NCBI GenBank assembly: GCA_947359465.1
Contig: OX375873.1
Span: forward strand, 136,044,899 to 136,108,898
Source of the DNA: Metellina segmentata
Lineage: Eukaryota > Arthropoda > Arachnida > Araneae > Tetragnathidae
Length of the DNA stretch: 64,000 nt
Direction of reading: 5' to 3'
Shown here: positions 38,601 through 48,532 of the stretch, piece after piece
How positions within the stretch are numbered: the first letter of the stretch is position 1
Layout of the letters: each line of letters begins with the position of its first letter
Notes under the pieces: generated by a model
Told to the model about the DNA's origin: nothing
The model's database searches: none
The model's input: only the letters and a program-made list of their open reading frames with translations
Program-made: the position numbers and the translations under genes

Positions 38601-41600
38601 TTATAGATTGATGCCTGACCCTTTTATTATTTGCTAGCCTCTGCATGGCCAGCACAGCATTGCCCATGACAGTTCTTTTTGTGAGGTCAGGTGTGACCAC
38701 TGCTCGCTAACCTCAGATGATTGCTACGAATTCCGCTGAATTTTTGCTTCGCAAACCAAATGGGAATTCGTAGCCTATTGGATAACAGCCACCACGGGCA
38801 ATGCTGTGATGGCCTCGTCATTGTCAAATGCGGCCAAATTCGAACTGTGAAGAGATCCATTCGGCATGTCTCAATCTCTTGAGAAATATAAATATTTAAT
38901 TTATTAAAAGAAAATCAAACATATAGGGTATCTATCTGGTGTAAAATTTTCCGCAGATTTCAAATTCATTGAAATTTTTAATCTATCTTTGACAATCACG
39001 ATTTTTCAAAAAAAGAACTAAACAATTCCATCAAAATAATTTTTATTTGCTTTGCTTTCCTAAGGAATGCTAAGGGCCTGCACTCAAGCAATTCCTGCTA
39101 AGGGCTGGAATTGCTTGAGCGCAGGAAATGGAATCTGTGATTTCTCGAACATGATCGAGGTAAATTAGTATGGGGAAAAATAAAAAAGAGTGACAATTTT
39201 AAAATTATTTATTTAAAGAAAATTATATTTTTAGGTATCAATCCAATGTGAAATTTTCTGCAGATTTCATATCCTTTGAAATTTTTACTCTATCTATAAC
39301 AATAAAGGAGATAGTAAAAAAGAACTGCATAACTCCAGTTAAAACTTTTATTTGTTTTGTTCTTTGGCTGAAAGCGATGCTCGGAAAAACACTGAAAAAA
39401 TAATTTTAGAATCTGTCATTTTTTATGGTGTTGCCATTCTAAAGAAAACAATAATAATATTAAATGCCATTGAATTCTGGCACTATAGAAAAATTGCAAA
39501 ATATTCGAACTACCTGTCTGCCAAATCCCATTATTGTAAGTGCCATAGATACATCAAAACAGTCCACACAGTCAGACAAACACTTCCTTTTATAATAGTA
39601 AAGATTCATTAACCTATGTAAGAAAATATACATCATTGAAAATAACTTCAGGGCTGCCTCAGGTGACAGAACCAAGAAATCGGGATTCTCATGGAACTTT
39701 TTAATTCTGAAAATATCGGGAAAATTTTCCAAATTTCACAAAAAATCAGGGACAATACAATATTTGGCCAAATTGTAATTTGAATAAAGAACACTTGGGT
39801 CGTAATTATCCTTCCTCCATCGTGAAAACCGATGCCATGGTTTTTGCAGCAGGAGTGTCTCATCGCCGTGATGCCGGCCACACAACTTGTGGTATGCAAT
39901 TTGAAATTTGTGTAACTAATGATGTCTTTTTTGTGCATTAAATTAATATTTTTTGTTTGCAATTACATTTTTGTAGAATTTTTGGTGAAGGAAAGAATTA
40001 TTTTAAATGAACCAATGACGACAGTTTAACGGAATTTAAAAGAACTCTCTAGAATATTCAAAATGGAAATTTAAACTTTCCGCTTGCCGAGATTGCCATA
40101 AAAATTAAAATTCAGATGGGTTGTCTTAACCTTTCATAACTTGCTACTAGAAGACTATTGCCACCGCTATAAACATAGACTGAAGCTGCACCAATTTTTT
40201 ATGTATATTTACATTTTATTTTGATAGATAGTAGGATAATGTAGGGTCAGGTGTAAAAAATTCATGATCAAAATATTTTGTATTTTTTTCAATTGCTATT
40301 GTAAGAGTTCCATTTGGGGTTCTAACCCTTACAGTAACAATTAAAATATCTGAAGAGAAAAAATACAAAATATTTGGAGAATTATCCTATCAACCCATCT
40401 GACACTAAATATTCAAAAATAATGTGTGGATACTGTGTATCGATACCAATCGCAGAACACAGCATTTCTTAAGGGTATTGTACAATTAGGGAAATTTTTG
40501 TGACACTGTCAGGGAACTTTTTTCAAGAATTTTGTTGCCACCTTGACACAATTCTTTTTCCCATGTACTCACTAGAAATTTCACATTTGGAACAGCATCG
40601 AAACTTTACACTCGTGAAGTAGGTAACACTTCAGTTTCGCGATGCAATGCCATTGAGTGCCAAAAAAAGGACCAAACTTTTGTCTCAACCCAATACTATT
40701 TCACAAGGGGTTTGACCGAGGCAGCCCCATAACTTCGGTTTTCGGAACAGTTGATTCCATCCAGTCTTGTGAATCAACTGTCCTTTAGTGGCAGGTTCTC
40801 CATGCATTTACGTGATTGTTTTCCTGTTTCCAGATTCTTCGACAAGCAGAAAACTGAATGGCAGACTGAGATACCTGAGCAGGCTCTTCCCTCCTCCCTC
40901 TCTGCAAGCGCTTCCAGTCAGCAAATGCAGGCGGGTCGGAGCAAGCCTCTGCAAGATCGGCCTCAGCCGGCCGCGTTCCGGCAGCAGCCACCACCTATGA
41001 AGGTGAGCTTTTGTGATGCATTTTAAAACAGGCATGTGTTATCCTATGAACTACTTTGGTTTAGTAATTTAAGGTATGGTTTTGTTTTAAGTAATTGTTG
41101 TCACAAATTCTTTGTGGCTGGGCAGTTCCGTAGTATGCATTTTTATTTATTTTTTATTTTTTTAAGACCAGCCCCGGGTCTGCTCGCCAGAGGCTTTAAA
41201 CACTTTTTTAGGTTAACACTCTACGCGATATTTAATTCCTACTGGGACTGTACCCTTTAATGTACTGTGTCGAACTTAGCCACCACTACAAAAATTAACT
41301 TAATGATGCAATAGTGTATATAGCAGTGTATCCGAACTCCATCGTAAACTACTTTTTGGTAGACAAAGTTGCACTGTTTCACTCCAGTTTATCAAATGGG
41401 TGACCAAAAGATTTGAAAACAGACTTCAAAACTTCGATGCATGGGTATTTGAATTGCCAATGCATTGCCAGTCACTTTCAACAACCGTTTGAGACTGGTA
41501 ACAGACAAAGCTCATTTTTCTATCACAACTTCACTCAGTTCGTTGCTGCTCGACCTTCTCTTTACTGGATGACGTACTCAGAAGGCTACACGAGACGCTA

Positions 41601-42519
41601 AAGGTAATACAATTACGATCTCAATCTAAAAATTTCTTGACCTTGAATTGAAATTCGTGCAAGAGTCCACCTTAATGCAGGTCTTGCACAAATGGCAATC
41701 ATTCAACTAGTGATGGCATCTATCGAATTCGGCTACCGCTAAATTCTGGAGGGAGTGTATTGTAGCGAACTTAGCCCCACTACAAAAATTAATTTACGAT
41801 GCAATAGTGTAGTGCATTGTAACCCAACTCCACACTAAAGTACTTTTTGGTAGATAAAGTTACACTGTTTCCCTCCAGCTTGATGTTTGAAAGAAGGAAT
41901 TTCATTGAGTGTTTTGGGGAAAATTCTGTTATTTTTTAATTTTTTTATTTTTTAAAATTTTGTTTAGCATTAAAATTTAAAAATATAGGAGTCTTTTCAA
42001 CGTAGTATTCTTTTCTATTTCCAAAAGAGCAAGACTGCTTCAGACCCAGACGAAGGCATGTGTTGTGTAGGGTGAGGGTGACGTTTCCATGTGCTGTAAA
42101 TGTTTCAGAAAGTTCCATCATTGAATCTATTTTTTTGCCAGAAACCTCAGAACTTCTATGAGTGCAGAATGATGCAACTGCTGGAGAGATGGAGAAAGGT
42201 CATCAAACAGAACAGCACATACTATATTGATAAAAGGAAATTTATATGAAACAAAACTATTTTTTGTCAAAACTTTGCAAACTTTCCATCAACCTATAGA
42301 TAAAAAATTCTTCAATTGTATTGCATCTTATTAGCTTGATTATTAATTTCCTGCCTATACTTATGTTATGTACTACATTCTTGTCATATTTTGAATACTT
42401 TTCAGTCTTGCTTATCTTGTCATCAACAAATCCACCGTAATGCTCCAATTTGCCCATTGTGTAAAGCTAAAAGCCGCTCTCGGAATCCAAAGAAACCAAA
42501 GCGAAAATTGGATGACTAA
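32603..42519 (+). CDS. ZC4H2: Zinc finger C4H2 domain-containing protein, complete, 5 coding exons
   Basis: ZC4H2 is a conserved nuclear/cytoplasmic protein; in vertebrates it acts in neural development and stabilises an RNF220 ubiquitin-ligase complex. Coding exons: 32603-32661, 38069-38240, 38376-38548, 40834-41002, 42406-42519. Junctions are GT/AG, phases close, and the product has 228 residues, close to the human length as I recall it. Residues 1-20 ([11 protein letters not shown]) and 21-134 form a coiled coil with the family signature [19 protein letters not shown] followed by [12 protein letters not shown] poorly conserved Ser/Gln-rich linker (about 147-180) precedes FRQQPPPMK. The zinc finger at 193-210 reads [18 protein letters not shown] (C193, C196, H197/H201, C207, C210), followed by the basic tail [13 protein letters not shown]. 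The first ATG is used; a second in-frame ATG lies two codons later. Introns hold SINEs, a Helitron, a TRIM-like element and a mariner relic. Confidence 0.96.
33133..33300 (+). repeat. SINE family 2 copy
   Basis: It has GGCTCAGGTTCGATTTCTG (B-box-like), then GTCAGTAAAACTTTCATTGTG, GTCTATTACTTGATATT and TGTCTGGCGCACCATGGCC. The same order occurs at 37846-37985 and 52270-52420. It lies in ZC4H2 intron 1. Confidence 0.6.
33301..35040. other. ZC4H2 intron 1 segment, nothing recognised
   Basis: AT-rich DNA with short non-conserved open frames. I see no exon, tRNA or repeat that I can support. Confidence 0.35.
35041..35200. other. GC-rich patch with two hairpins in ZC4H2 intron 1
   Basis: TTGGGTG-GG-CACCCAA (35044-35059) is a perfect short inverted repeat. 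CCTCGCCG-G-CCCC pairs with GGGG-CGGCGAGG around GGA (35099-35126), a 12-base-pair stem with one bulged G. The patch is much richer in GC than all neighbouring DNA. It may be the structured end of a retroelement or an inserted GC-rich piece; no family is recognised. Confidence 0.5.
35520..35765 (-). mobile_element. pogo-type MITE no. 4, degraded
   Basis: The words GATGAAAATCCGGACGTTTT, GCGTACATGTTCGGAGAAAA and GAAATATTAGAAAATTTTC followed by AAGTGAAATTTATATTGC parallel AAAATCCAGACATTTTGC, ACGGACATGTTCAGTGAAAA and AGAAGATTTGCAAGTAAAAT in copy no. 2. A T-rich low-complexity run (35570-35640) interrupts it. The ends are not preserved. Confidence 0.45.
35809..35850 (+). promoter_or_regulatory. Two GCCATCTTG motifs (YY1-like)
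   Basis: GGCGGCCATCTTG ends at 35820 and GGCCGCCATCTTG ends at 35847. GCCATCTTG is the core recognised by YY1/Pho-type zinc-finger factors. The pair lies about 3.2 kb into ZC4H2 intron 1. Function is not shown by the sequence alone. Confidence 0.3.
36129..36410 (+). mobile_element. tRNA-derived SINE, family 1, diverged
   Basis: The head GGTGCATAGCGCAGTCAAAA with GGATTAGCAATCAGC, then GTTGTGAGTTCTAATTCAAC. The body has GGTTCAAAATT-like GTAGTTCAAAATTAAGTGG. The tail has CACCAATTACTAGC and TTGCTCCAGTGTGACATTAA. It matches the copy at 45897-46215 in order but is more diverged. ZC4H2 intron 1. Confidence 0.6.
36536..36595. repeat. Poly(A) run and (TA)n microsatellite
   Basis: An A-run of about 14 bases at 36537 is followed at about 36577-36594 by a (TA) tract of some nine units. 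Simple sequence, likely polymorphic. Confidence 0.7.
36600..37840. other. ZC4H2 intron 1 segment, nothing recognised
   Basis: AT-rich intronic DNA without long open frames or repeats that I can identify. Confidence 0.35.
37846..37985 (+). repeat. SINE family 2 copy with compressed tRNA-like head
   Basis: CATTGTAGCTCAGTGGCACA is followed at once by GGTTCGATTCC. These are good A-box and B-box sequences, but only a few bases apart, so the tRNA-like head has lost its anticodon arm. The body CGTAAAAACGTTCTTTGTG and TCTTGTGTCCGATACAGC match the copies at 33133 and 52270. ZC4H2 intron 1, just upstream of exon 2. Confidence 0.6.
38634..39604 (-). mobile_element. Helitron B (non-autonomous) in ZC4H2 intron 3
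   Basis: On the - strand it starts A|TCTTTACTATTATAAAAGG at 39604 and runs parallel to Helitron A through GTTTTCTTTAGAATGGCAAC, TGGAGTTATGCAGTTC and GAAATCTGCAGAAAATTTC. The 3' part has GCAATGCTGTGCTGGCC and reaches CTAG at 38637-38634. The base after CTAG is C instead of the expected T, so the exact 3' terminus is uncertain. A 19-base hairpin is inside (39077-39125). Confidence 0.65.
39660..40545. mobile_element. Family X element copy 1
   Basis: The left end CAGGTGACAGAACCAAGAAA and right end (other strand) CAAGGTGGCAACAAAATTC resemble the ends at 48533-49263. The interiors align: AATTTTCCAAATTTCACAAA, CTTGTGGTATGCAATTTG, ATAATGTAGGGTCAGGTG and ATCGATACCAATCGC have close counterparts there. 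No coding capacity. ZC4H2 intron 3. An outer inverted pair GGGCTGCCTC (39651, 40727) may mark a host element or a longer boundary. Confidence 0.55.
41261..41885 (+). mobile_element. TRIM-like miniature LTR element
   Basis: Direct repeats of about 130 bases (41261-41393 and 41756-41885) both begin TGTA(C/T)TGT and share CGAACTTAGCC, CCACTACAAAAATTAA, GATGCAATAGTGTA and CTACTTTTTGGTAGA-type words. The purine tract GGAGGGAG sits immediately before the second copy, where a retroelement polypurine tract belongs. The interior of about 360 bases has no recognisable gag or pol. No clear primer-binding site or target duplication was found, so the call is tentative. ZC4H2 intron 4. Confidence 0.45.
42127..42249 (+). 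pseudogene. Relic of a mariner transposase C-terminus
   Basis: The reading [19 protein letters not shown] continues with [14 protein letters not shown] and a stop at 42247-42249. The pattern KPQxFY...LxERWxKVIxQNxxY is that of the last 30 or so residues of mariner transposases. The related C-terminus at 63390-63480 reads LQLPERRQKVKEQNGAYVIQ. It follows a CAG, so it could be mistaken for an alternative ZC4H2 exon. No inverted repeats were identified nearby. Confidence 0.6.
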
Positions 42520-42753
42520 GTGAGTACTTGATTGCACACCTTTGTACTTGTGTAGGTTTATTACAGTTTTACCTGTGTTTTGATTGTCAGCATCTCTCAC
42601 CTTAAAGAGATTCTATGCACTTTTATTTGCATGAATTGAAATCACCTTTTAAGTTCTGGAAGCTAACTTTTTCGGGTTTTTTTATTAAAAATGCTGTTGG
42701 CTTACGTGATTGCATTAAAATTTTGTGCTTTGCTTGTTGACAGAAATATGCCT

Positions 42754-42759
42754 AATAAA
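42754..42759 (+). terminator. Candidate poly(A) signal of ZC4H2
   Basis: AATAAA about 235 bases after the ZC4H2 stop codon is the first good signal. Other AATAAA sites occur further on (for example near 44580 and 48057), so longer 3' UTR forms are possible. Confidence 0.45.
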
Positions 42760-43304
42760 TTTGTATACTCTCTTCTAATGCCCTTTCTCAAAAAAAAAGT
42801 AATGAAAATTAACTCATTTGTGGAAAAGGGACAAATTGTTAAGTTTTACTAACATGTCACATTTCTGAGCATGATGATGTACTTTAAATGTTATTAAAGT
42901 AAATTTGCAAGTTAGTAAACAACTCCTCGCTATTCCTACGAGTTTCATTACATTGTCTTTTCATATTCAAGTACTGGATGTTCAAAATTTGTTATTTAAT
43001 TTCCTTAAAGCAATCATTGTTTTGTCTCCCATTTGCAGGGCTATTGAAATCATATAAATGTACTATCAATGTAATTTTTACTATTTTATGTTTCATAATT
43101 GATTCAAACTTGTTTGACTGATTGCGGGTTTCTACACTTTCTTTAGACCTTTATAATACAATTACCTGGCATTGCATGAGTTGAATTAGATAAGTATGGA
43201 TTCAAAAAAAAATTTAATTATCCCTCTTTTATAGAAAAATGCAGATTTAATTAAATTTAAGGAAAATAATTTTTAAATGCGTTTTACCTTTTCATAGCTT
43301 TGAC

Positions 43305-43555
43305 AATTGAAGTGTTGACGTTGAAAAGGAGGTAAGCTCCTAAAACTAAATTCTACAGGACAATCAAATTGAAGGTTTCCTTACCTCCTTAGAGCCAAGA
43401 GTGATCAAGTTTCCATCAGTGACATCTCGTGGATTTGTTCAGAACTGAACTTTGTGAGTTACGAACTTACCTCCTTTTCAGTGTTATTTCCATTGACATA
43501 TGGAATGATTTCAAAATTTGGCGTTTTCCTCCTTTTTAATGTCAATGCTTCAATT
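43305..43555. mobile_element. MITE, 251 bases, AATTGAAG ends
   Basis: The left end AATTGAAGTGTTGACGTTGA (then AAAGGAGG) and right end on the other strand AATTGAAGCATTGACATTAA (then AAAGGAGG) match in about 23 of 28 positions. The interior contains further GGAGGTAAG/CTTACCTCC pairs. No coding capacity; superfamily not assigned. Confidence 0.55.
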
Positions 43556-43559
43556 TACA

Positions 43560-44060
43560 ATGGATGTAAGTATGTAACATGCTATATCCATTTCACATAC
43601 ATTGCATCCTTGGTGTAAGACAAAGATATAGGTGATTACTACAGAAAGGGGTTTTGTTTTGGAGTGATAATGAATGCTCCTTAAATTCATTTCCTGTGAA
43701 GAATGGCATACAATCTTGCATTCAGTTTTTCAATCAATATTTTTTACTTGTGGCACTCTTGCACCAGGGATGTGAAACTTCCGAATTTCCCCATCTTTAT
43801 GAGATGACAATGGTATGATAGTCATGATGAATTTCTTTCGACAGAAATACATTTTTTCTTGAGAATTAAATGTTCTCAGTTCACACAAAGCAAATTGAAT
43901 CGATTATGTTTTTTCAAAAAACAGAAGGTTGATTTATGCCTTTAAAAAAAACAGACGAATGTTTCAAAGATAGCTAAATTGCTCAAGTATAGCCTCAACT
44001 CAAAAAGTAAGCAACCTCAACTTTTGGTAACTCGAGGCAACATTTTTGATTTCTCAAAAG
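43560..44060. repeat. Diverged repeat related to 58500-58800
   Basis: Words such as ATTTCTCAAAAGTCCTAG, CAACTCAAAAAGTAA and the order of blocks resemble GACATTTCAAAAGTCCTAGG and AATCAAAAAGTAAAATGACC near 58720-58780. The similarity is patchy. No terminal repeats were identified here. Confidence 0.35.
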
Positions 44061-44061
44061 T

Positions 44062-45890
44062 CCTAGTTTGAATATATTCTAACTTATAATGTTTCAATGT
44101 CAGCAAAGTTCAAATTTGTTTTACTCCAACTGCCATACATTTTAAAATCAAATGTTTGTAGCACTTTTCAATTCGGGGAATTGGTTCCTAAATGTAAACC
44201 ACATACCTATTTAGAAAGGTATGTACAGTTACTTGCAAATTTGATACAGCTTTCAATAAAACCCAGTATTAAAATTTTAAATAGGAAAAACATGTAAATT
44301 TTACTTATTTTAATCGTTTGGTAATGAAGACGTGTCAAAAAAATTTTGAATTAGAATTGCAGCATATGGCCACTTGTCCTCTTAAAAATTTAACTATACC
44401 TAACTTATTTTAAAGTGATTTTATTTCAACATTACCAGTCCTATTAAAATAAATGTTATGCCTCTGTTCAAAAAGCTTTTGTTTTGTATATTTTATTTAT
44501 TTTTATGAAATAGAATTGTACAAACCATAATGTATTGAATGAAGAACTTTTAAAGGGGGGACATATTCATACATTTAAGAAATAAATCCATGTCTGATCT
44601 TCTGAAAAAAATTATTATTTACGCTACGTAAAATAATCAAAATACATTAATACAGCAGCACCAGCTCAACAAACAAATGAAATTTCTATTATTGAATTCT
44701 GAAAAATGAATATGTGAGCAGATGTATTGGATTCAGTCTTTGCATATGGTTAGAACTATTACAAAAGGCTTTTGATATGATATTGATAAAGACAATAACA
44801 ATTAATGTACAAAAAAACACATTTACAATACTTAGGCCTATATAATGACTGCAACATTTCACTGTCTTAACTCAAATACATACTCTAAATTATAAATCGA
44901 ATTTTAAAACAAAACATCTTTTATGGCTTTGCCAGATATCAAGTAGCGAAATTGCACTTTTGTTATCATTAGGGTTTTCGCTTGAGCTTTTTGCATTAAA
45001 CTCCTTTCTTACAAATACTGGCAAAATTAGGAGCTTCAACCCCAATCCTAACAATCCTCAATGTTATCCCTACTAGAATTTCATAAAGTTTTCAGCCTCT
45101 GCACACCCAGGACCAATTGAATAGGAGAAAATATGTTGCCTGCGTTACCCACAGGGCTCTAAAGAATACCAAATTTGGTGTCATCTGACTAGATCCCTGT
45201 TGATGAATTGCAGATTTTGCAATGTTACTTACGAAAACAAGTACATGTCTTAAAATTTGTTAATTATGAAAAAGTGAGTTAATCTTGCGATATTATGATC
45301 CAATGAGATTTTTCTTTTGAGAACCTAAAATAACCAATTAAAAACTTTAAACATAAGTTGAAAACCCCAATTTAAATTTTAAAAATTTTTTGATTTTTCT
45401 AGTTTTTTCTATCAAAATTAGATGTGTTTGCTGCTACTCATGTTAAACTAGAGGTATTTTGCTTCCTATTTCTTATTTTAGTGGTGGCTATTTTTGTTTT
45501 AATCTATATGAAAATGGAAAACTGTTAACCTTTTCCACTGTCACTTGGTATAACACCCCCTTCATTCCCAGGGACAGGGGCATTGTACCCACCTGTTGTG
45601 CCAGAAAGTGCAAAAAAAAAAGCTTTTCAACTTTTTCAACTCAAAGTCAAACTTTTATTGAACAACCAAGAAAATTTTTTATCTCCAAAAATTAAGATTT
45701 ACAAAAATAGCAAAATATTAATTACTCGTGCAAAAAATATGAAAGGGTTAAGAATTTACTTAAAAGTTTTAGCCTTAAATTTTACTACAAAATCACAGCT
45801 CAAAATTTCTTTCTATGGTCACAATCATGTCAGACTTCTTCATTAACAATAAATAACAGCAAAAGAACTGTTTTTTTTCGTAGCATGTCA
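44062..45890. other. Downstream of ZC4H2, nothing recognised
   Basis: AT-rich DNA with short overlapping open frames. It may include long ZC4H2 3' UTR forms, but no signal decides this. Confidence 0.3.
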
Positions 45891-45896
45891 CTTTTG

Positions 45897-46215
45897 AGCG
45901 GCCGACCAACCGGTATAGTGGTTACGGTGTTAGCCTCTAGATCGGAAGGTTCCTGGTTCGAATCCGGGTCCGGGCATGGATGTTTGTAAACGTATGGTGT
46001 AGAGGCGGCTGGTGCACCTTAAATCTGTCGTGGCCGAAAGTCCTCACGTTGGGTTGGCGTGGAAGTTTGGAGAGTGGGGTGCCAGCTCAGGTGTTGCTTC
46101 GTCATCTGACCGTGGTTCAAAATTACGAGGTGTTGTCCTCGATCTTTCCCTTAAGGGACTGATCCCGGACCGTCGTCAATAGCCCGTTGTGTTGCTCTAG
46201 TACGACGTTAACTAA
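45897..46215 (+). mobile_element. tRNA-derived SINE, family 1, best preserved head
   Basis: The head contains GGTATAGTGGTTACGG (A box), a CTCTAGA loop-like segment and GGTTCGAATCC (B box) within about 75 bases, so it still looks like a tRNA. The acceptor and anticodon stems do not pair, and the unit continues into the SINE body (GGTGCACCTTAAATCTGTCG, GTCCTCACGTTGG, GGAAGTTTGGAGAGTGG) and tail (GACCGTCGTCAATAGCCCG, TTGTGTTGCTC). It is therefore a SINE and not a tRNA gene. Confidence 0.8.
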
Positions 46216-46219
46216 AAAA

Positions 46220-48120
46220 TTATCAATTTTTACCACTTTTGAGCGCATCAAGAAATGTGAAAAACCTTATCCTAACACAAAACTGGTAAAAGAAATAGGA
46301 AACTGGGTTTTTTTTTATCATTTTGTCAGTAAATAATTTTTGTTTTACATATGCTCATACTAAATCGTTTTAGCTATAAATTATATTACATTCTGAAATT
46401 TTCCTAGTAGTTGGAAACAGATCATTGACGATCCGCTGTTCGTTGGAGCAGCAGGGTTCAACTTAGGTGAACGATCCAATAAAATATTAATTAACTCTTG
46501 AGAAGTGGAATTGATTTCTAAACTGTGTGGGACTGAAAAATACACTTAAGAATGATGAAAAACTATTTCAAAATCTTTCTTTAGGTAAGCAAAAATAAAA
46601 AATTTGAAATACGACTTGTCTGTTGAGGTCACCACTTTCAAACAACATGAGTGACTGATGCCATTTTAGCCCAGTGTTACCAACCTGTTCAAACAGAATT
46701 CCCTTCTCTTCTATTATTTACAGCGACTGTACCTTAGGTTACAACTGTCTTCCCTACTAGCAATTGATAATTGTCAGCACAGATGCTGTGCATGCATCTG
46801 TCACTTATAAAATTTTGTTTTCCAGTTAATGTGTATGTATGTACCTTATTAAACTTAGATATATCTTTTGCAGGTGCTTTCAAGAATCTCCCTCGCGTCA
46901 TTTTCTGACAGATCTGCATAACGGACTTACTGTCATCTCAATCATTTTTCATGTGCCAAATATGTTGTGTGTACTTTGTGTGTGTGCATTAACTGGTTAA
47001 TGTTTTGTTTTAGGAAGCTGTGATTTAGTTTTAAAATTTTTAATCAAAAAGCAATGTTGTTATCTTTCCAAGGGTGTTAATTTTTGTGACATGTGTTTTC
47101 TTTGTACATCATTGAAATTTTGGATTTCTGATTCCTTTAGTCAAATTCTATTATAATGACTTTTTGAGCTATAAAATGTACAGCACATATATTCACTCTT
47201 TTACTTTCACTGGAATGAGTCCAATTTTTTTATTCAGAAAGGAATCATTGTTCAATCCATCTTTAGAATCCATAGAAAAATTAAAGCTGAATTAAATTGG
47301 AAACGCAAGAGCATCATGCATGCACAAAAGGGGCATTTTCACTGCTCACGCAGGCACCTCTGATTGGTCTGTGTGTGTTGCTTTGTGTTTCCTGTATTTT
47401 ATTCAGCTTTAGAGGTACATGTTGCTTGACTTGCATTTTTTTTGTAATGATGTACTTTTGTGTATTGCAATCATAATTTCAACTTATTTTGTATTATAAA
47501 AAGAAATTTCAGATCACACTTATTTTTATATAACTTTTTAATTTGTCTGGGAACATATATATTTCTGAGCATTGTAATTTTTGTTTCATTACCATTTGTT
47601 TTAGGTTCATTAATGCTTTCATAATTCATTTCATCTGACGAATCCCATTGTTGAAACCGTTGTCTAGCATGAGTTGCACATTTAATTTCAAATTTTGTTT
47701 TAAATGGGTCTTGCATGATGCTGAGTAAAAAATTCCTTTAACACAGTTAAAACTTTAAGTCGTACAATTATGTGTGAAGCTTATCTTTTCGACTCGCGTA
47801 TTATATGGACTTGTGCTGTGATTTTACTCATTTCATACTACTTCACCTAAGACTGACTGTGTAGCTCAGAACAAAATATTTTAGGACTTCATGTTTGTGA
47901 AACCTGAATTTAATCTCAAATTTTCAATTGTCTGTTTAGGGATTCTGGTTAATATTTTGAGTTTCCCTATTCACTGTATTTTGCTACATATTCTTTGTGT
48001 GTCCAAGAGCTAGCTGTAGATAGATGTGTATATGCAATCAGTTTCATTGTTGAAAATAATAAAACATGTGTTTTAAGAATAGCCTTCTCAATTATTTCCT
48101 GGTTTCCTTTCTTTTAATAG
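46220..48120. other. Intergenic segment, nothing recognised
   Basis: No conserved exon. The stretch 46700-48080 is less repetitive than its surroundings and ends with AATAAA near 48057, which would fit a long 3' UTR or a non-coding transcript, but nothing proves this. Confidence 0.3.
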
Positions 48121-48121
48121 A

Positions 48122-48270
48122 CTAGGGGGCTCAGCCCCCTGCTCGCTTATGCTCGCCAACCCCCGGGGATTGCTCAGCAATCCCATTTGGTTTGATTCGC
48201 AAACCAACATTTTTTCACAGAGTGAAACTATCTGAATAATTCGTATTATAAAAGATTGCAACAGCCAGTT
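48122..48270 (-). mobile_element. Helitron-like 3' end, CTAG|T
   Basis: On the - strand it ends with the hairpin AGGGGGCTGAGCCCCCT, the terminal CTAG, and then T, matching the Helitron rule of a hairpin before CTRR and insertion between A and T. The upstream GGTTTGCGAATCAAACC and GGATTGCTGAGCAATCC are further inverted repeats. The same end, mutated, is at 10379. The 5' end was not found; similarity to 10379 ends near 48255. Confidence 0.6.
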
Positions 48271-48532
48271 GTAACTCATTAGAATATACTATATACTGGA
48301 AACAGTAATGTAAACACACATGACATCTAAAAAAAACACACGATCATCATAAATCTAAATGCCAGGAAGAGTAATGTATAAACATTCTTGATTAACAGCA
48401 CTCGTAATATAAACACTTAAAGGAAGTATGCAACAGTTTGACTCAAAATTATAAACTAAAGGGGTGACTGATTTCATTAGCTAAAAAAAACACAAGTAGG
48501 AAGTAAAATTTTTTGAGGCATTTGTCAGTTAG

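Noticed and set aside
42142..42249. Alternative last exon of ZC4H2
   Set aside because: The reading KPQNFYEC...[10 protein letters not shown] matches the C-terminus of mariner transposases, so it is a transposon relic and not a gene-specific exon.
45897..45975. A tRNA gene with good A and B boxes
   Set aside because: The acceptor and anticodon stems do not pair and the sequence continues into the SINE body and tail found in several other copies.
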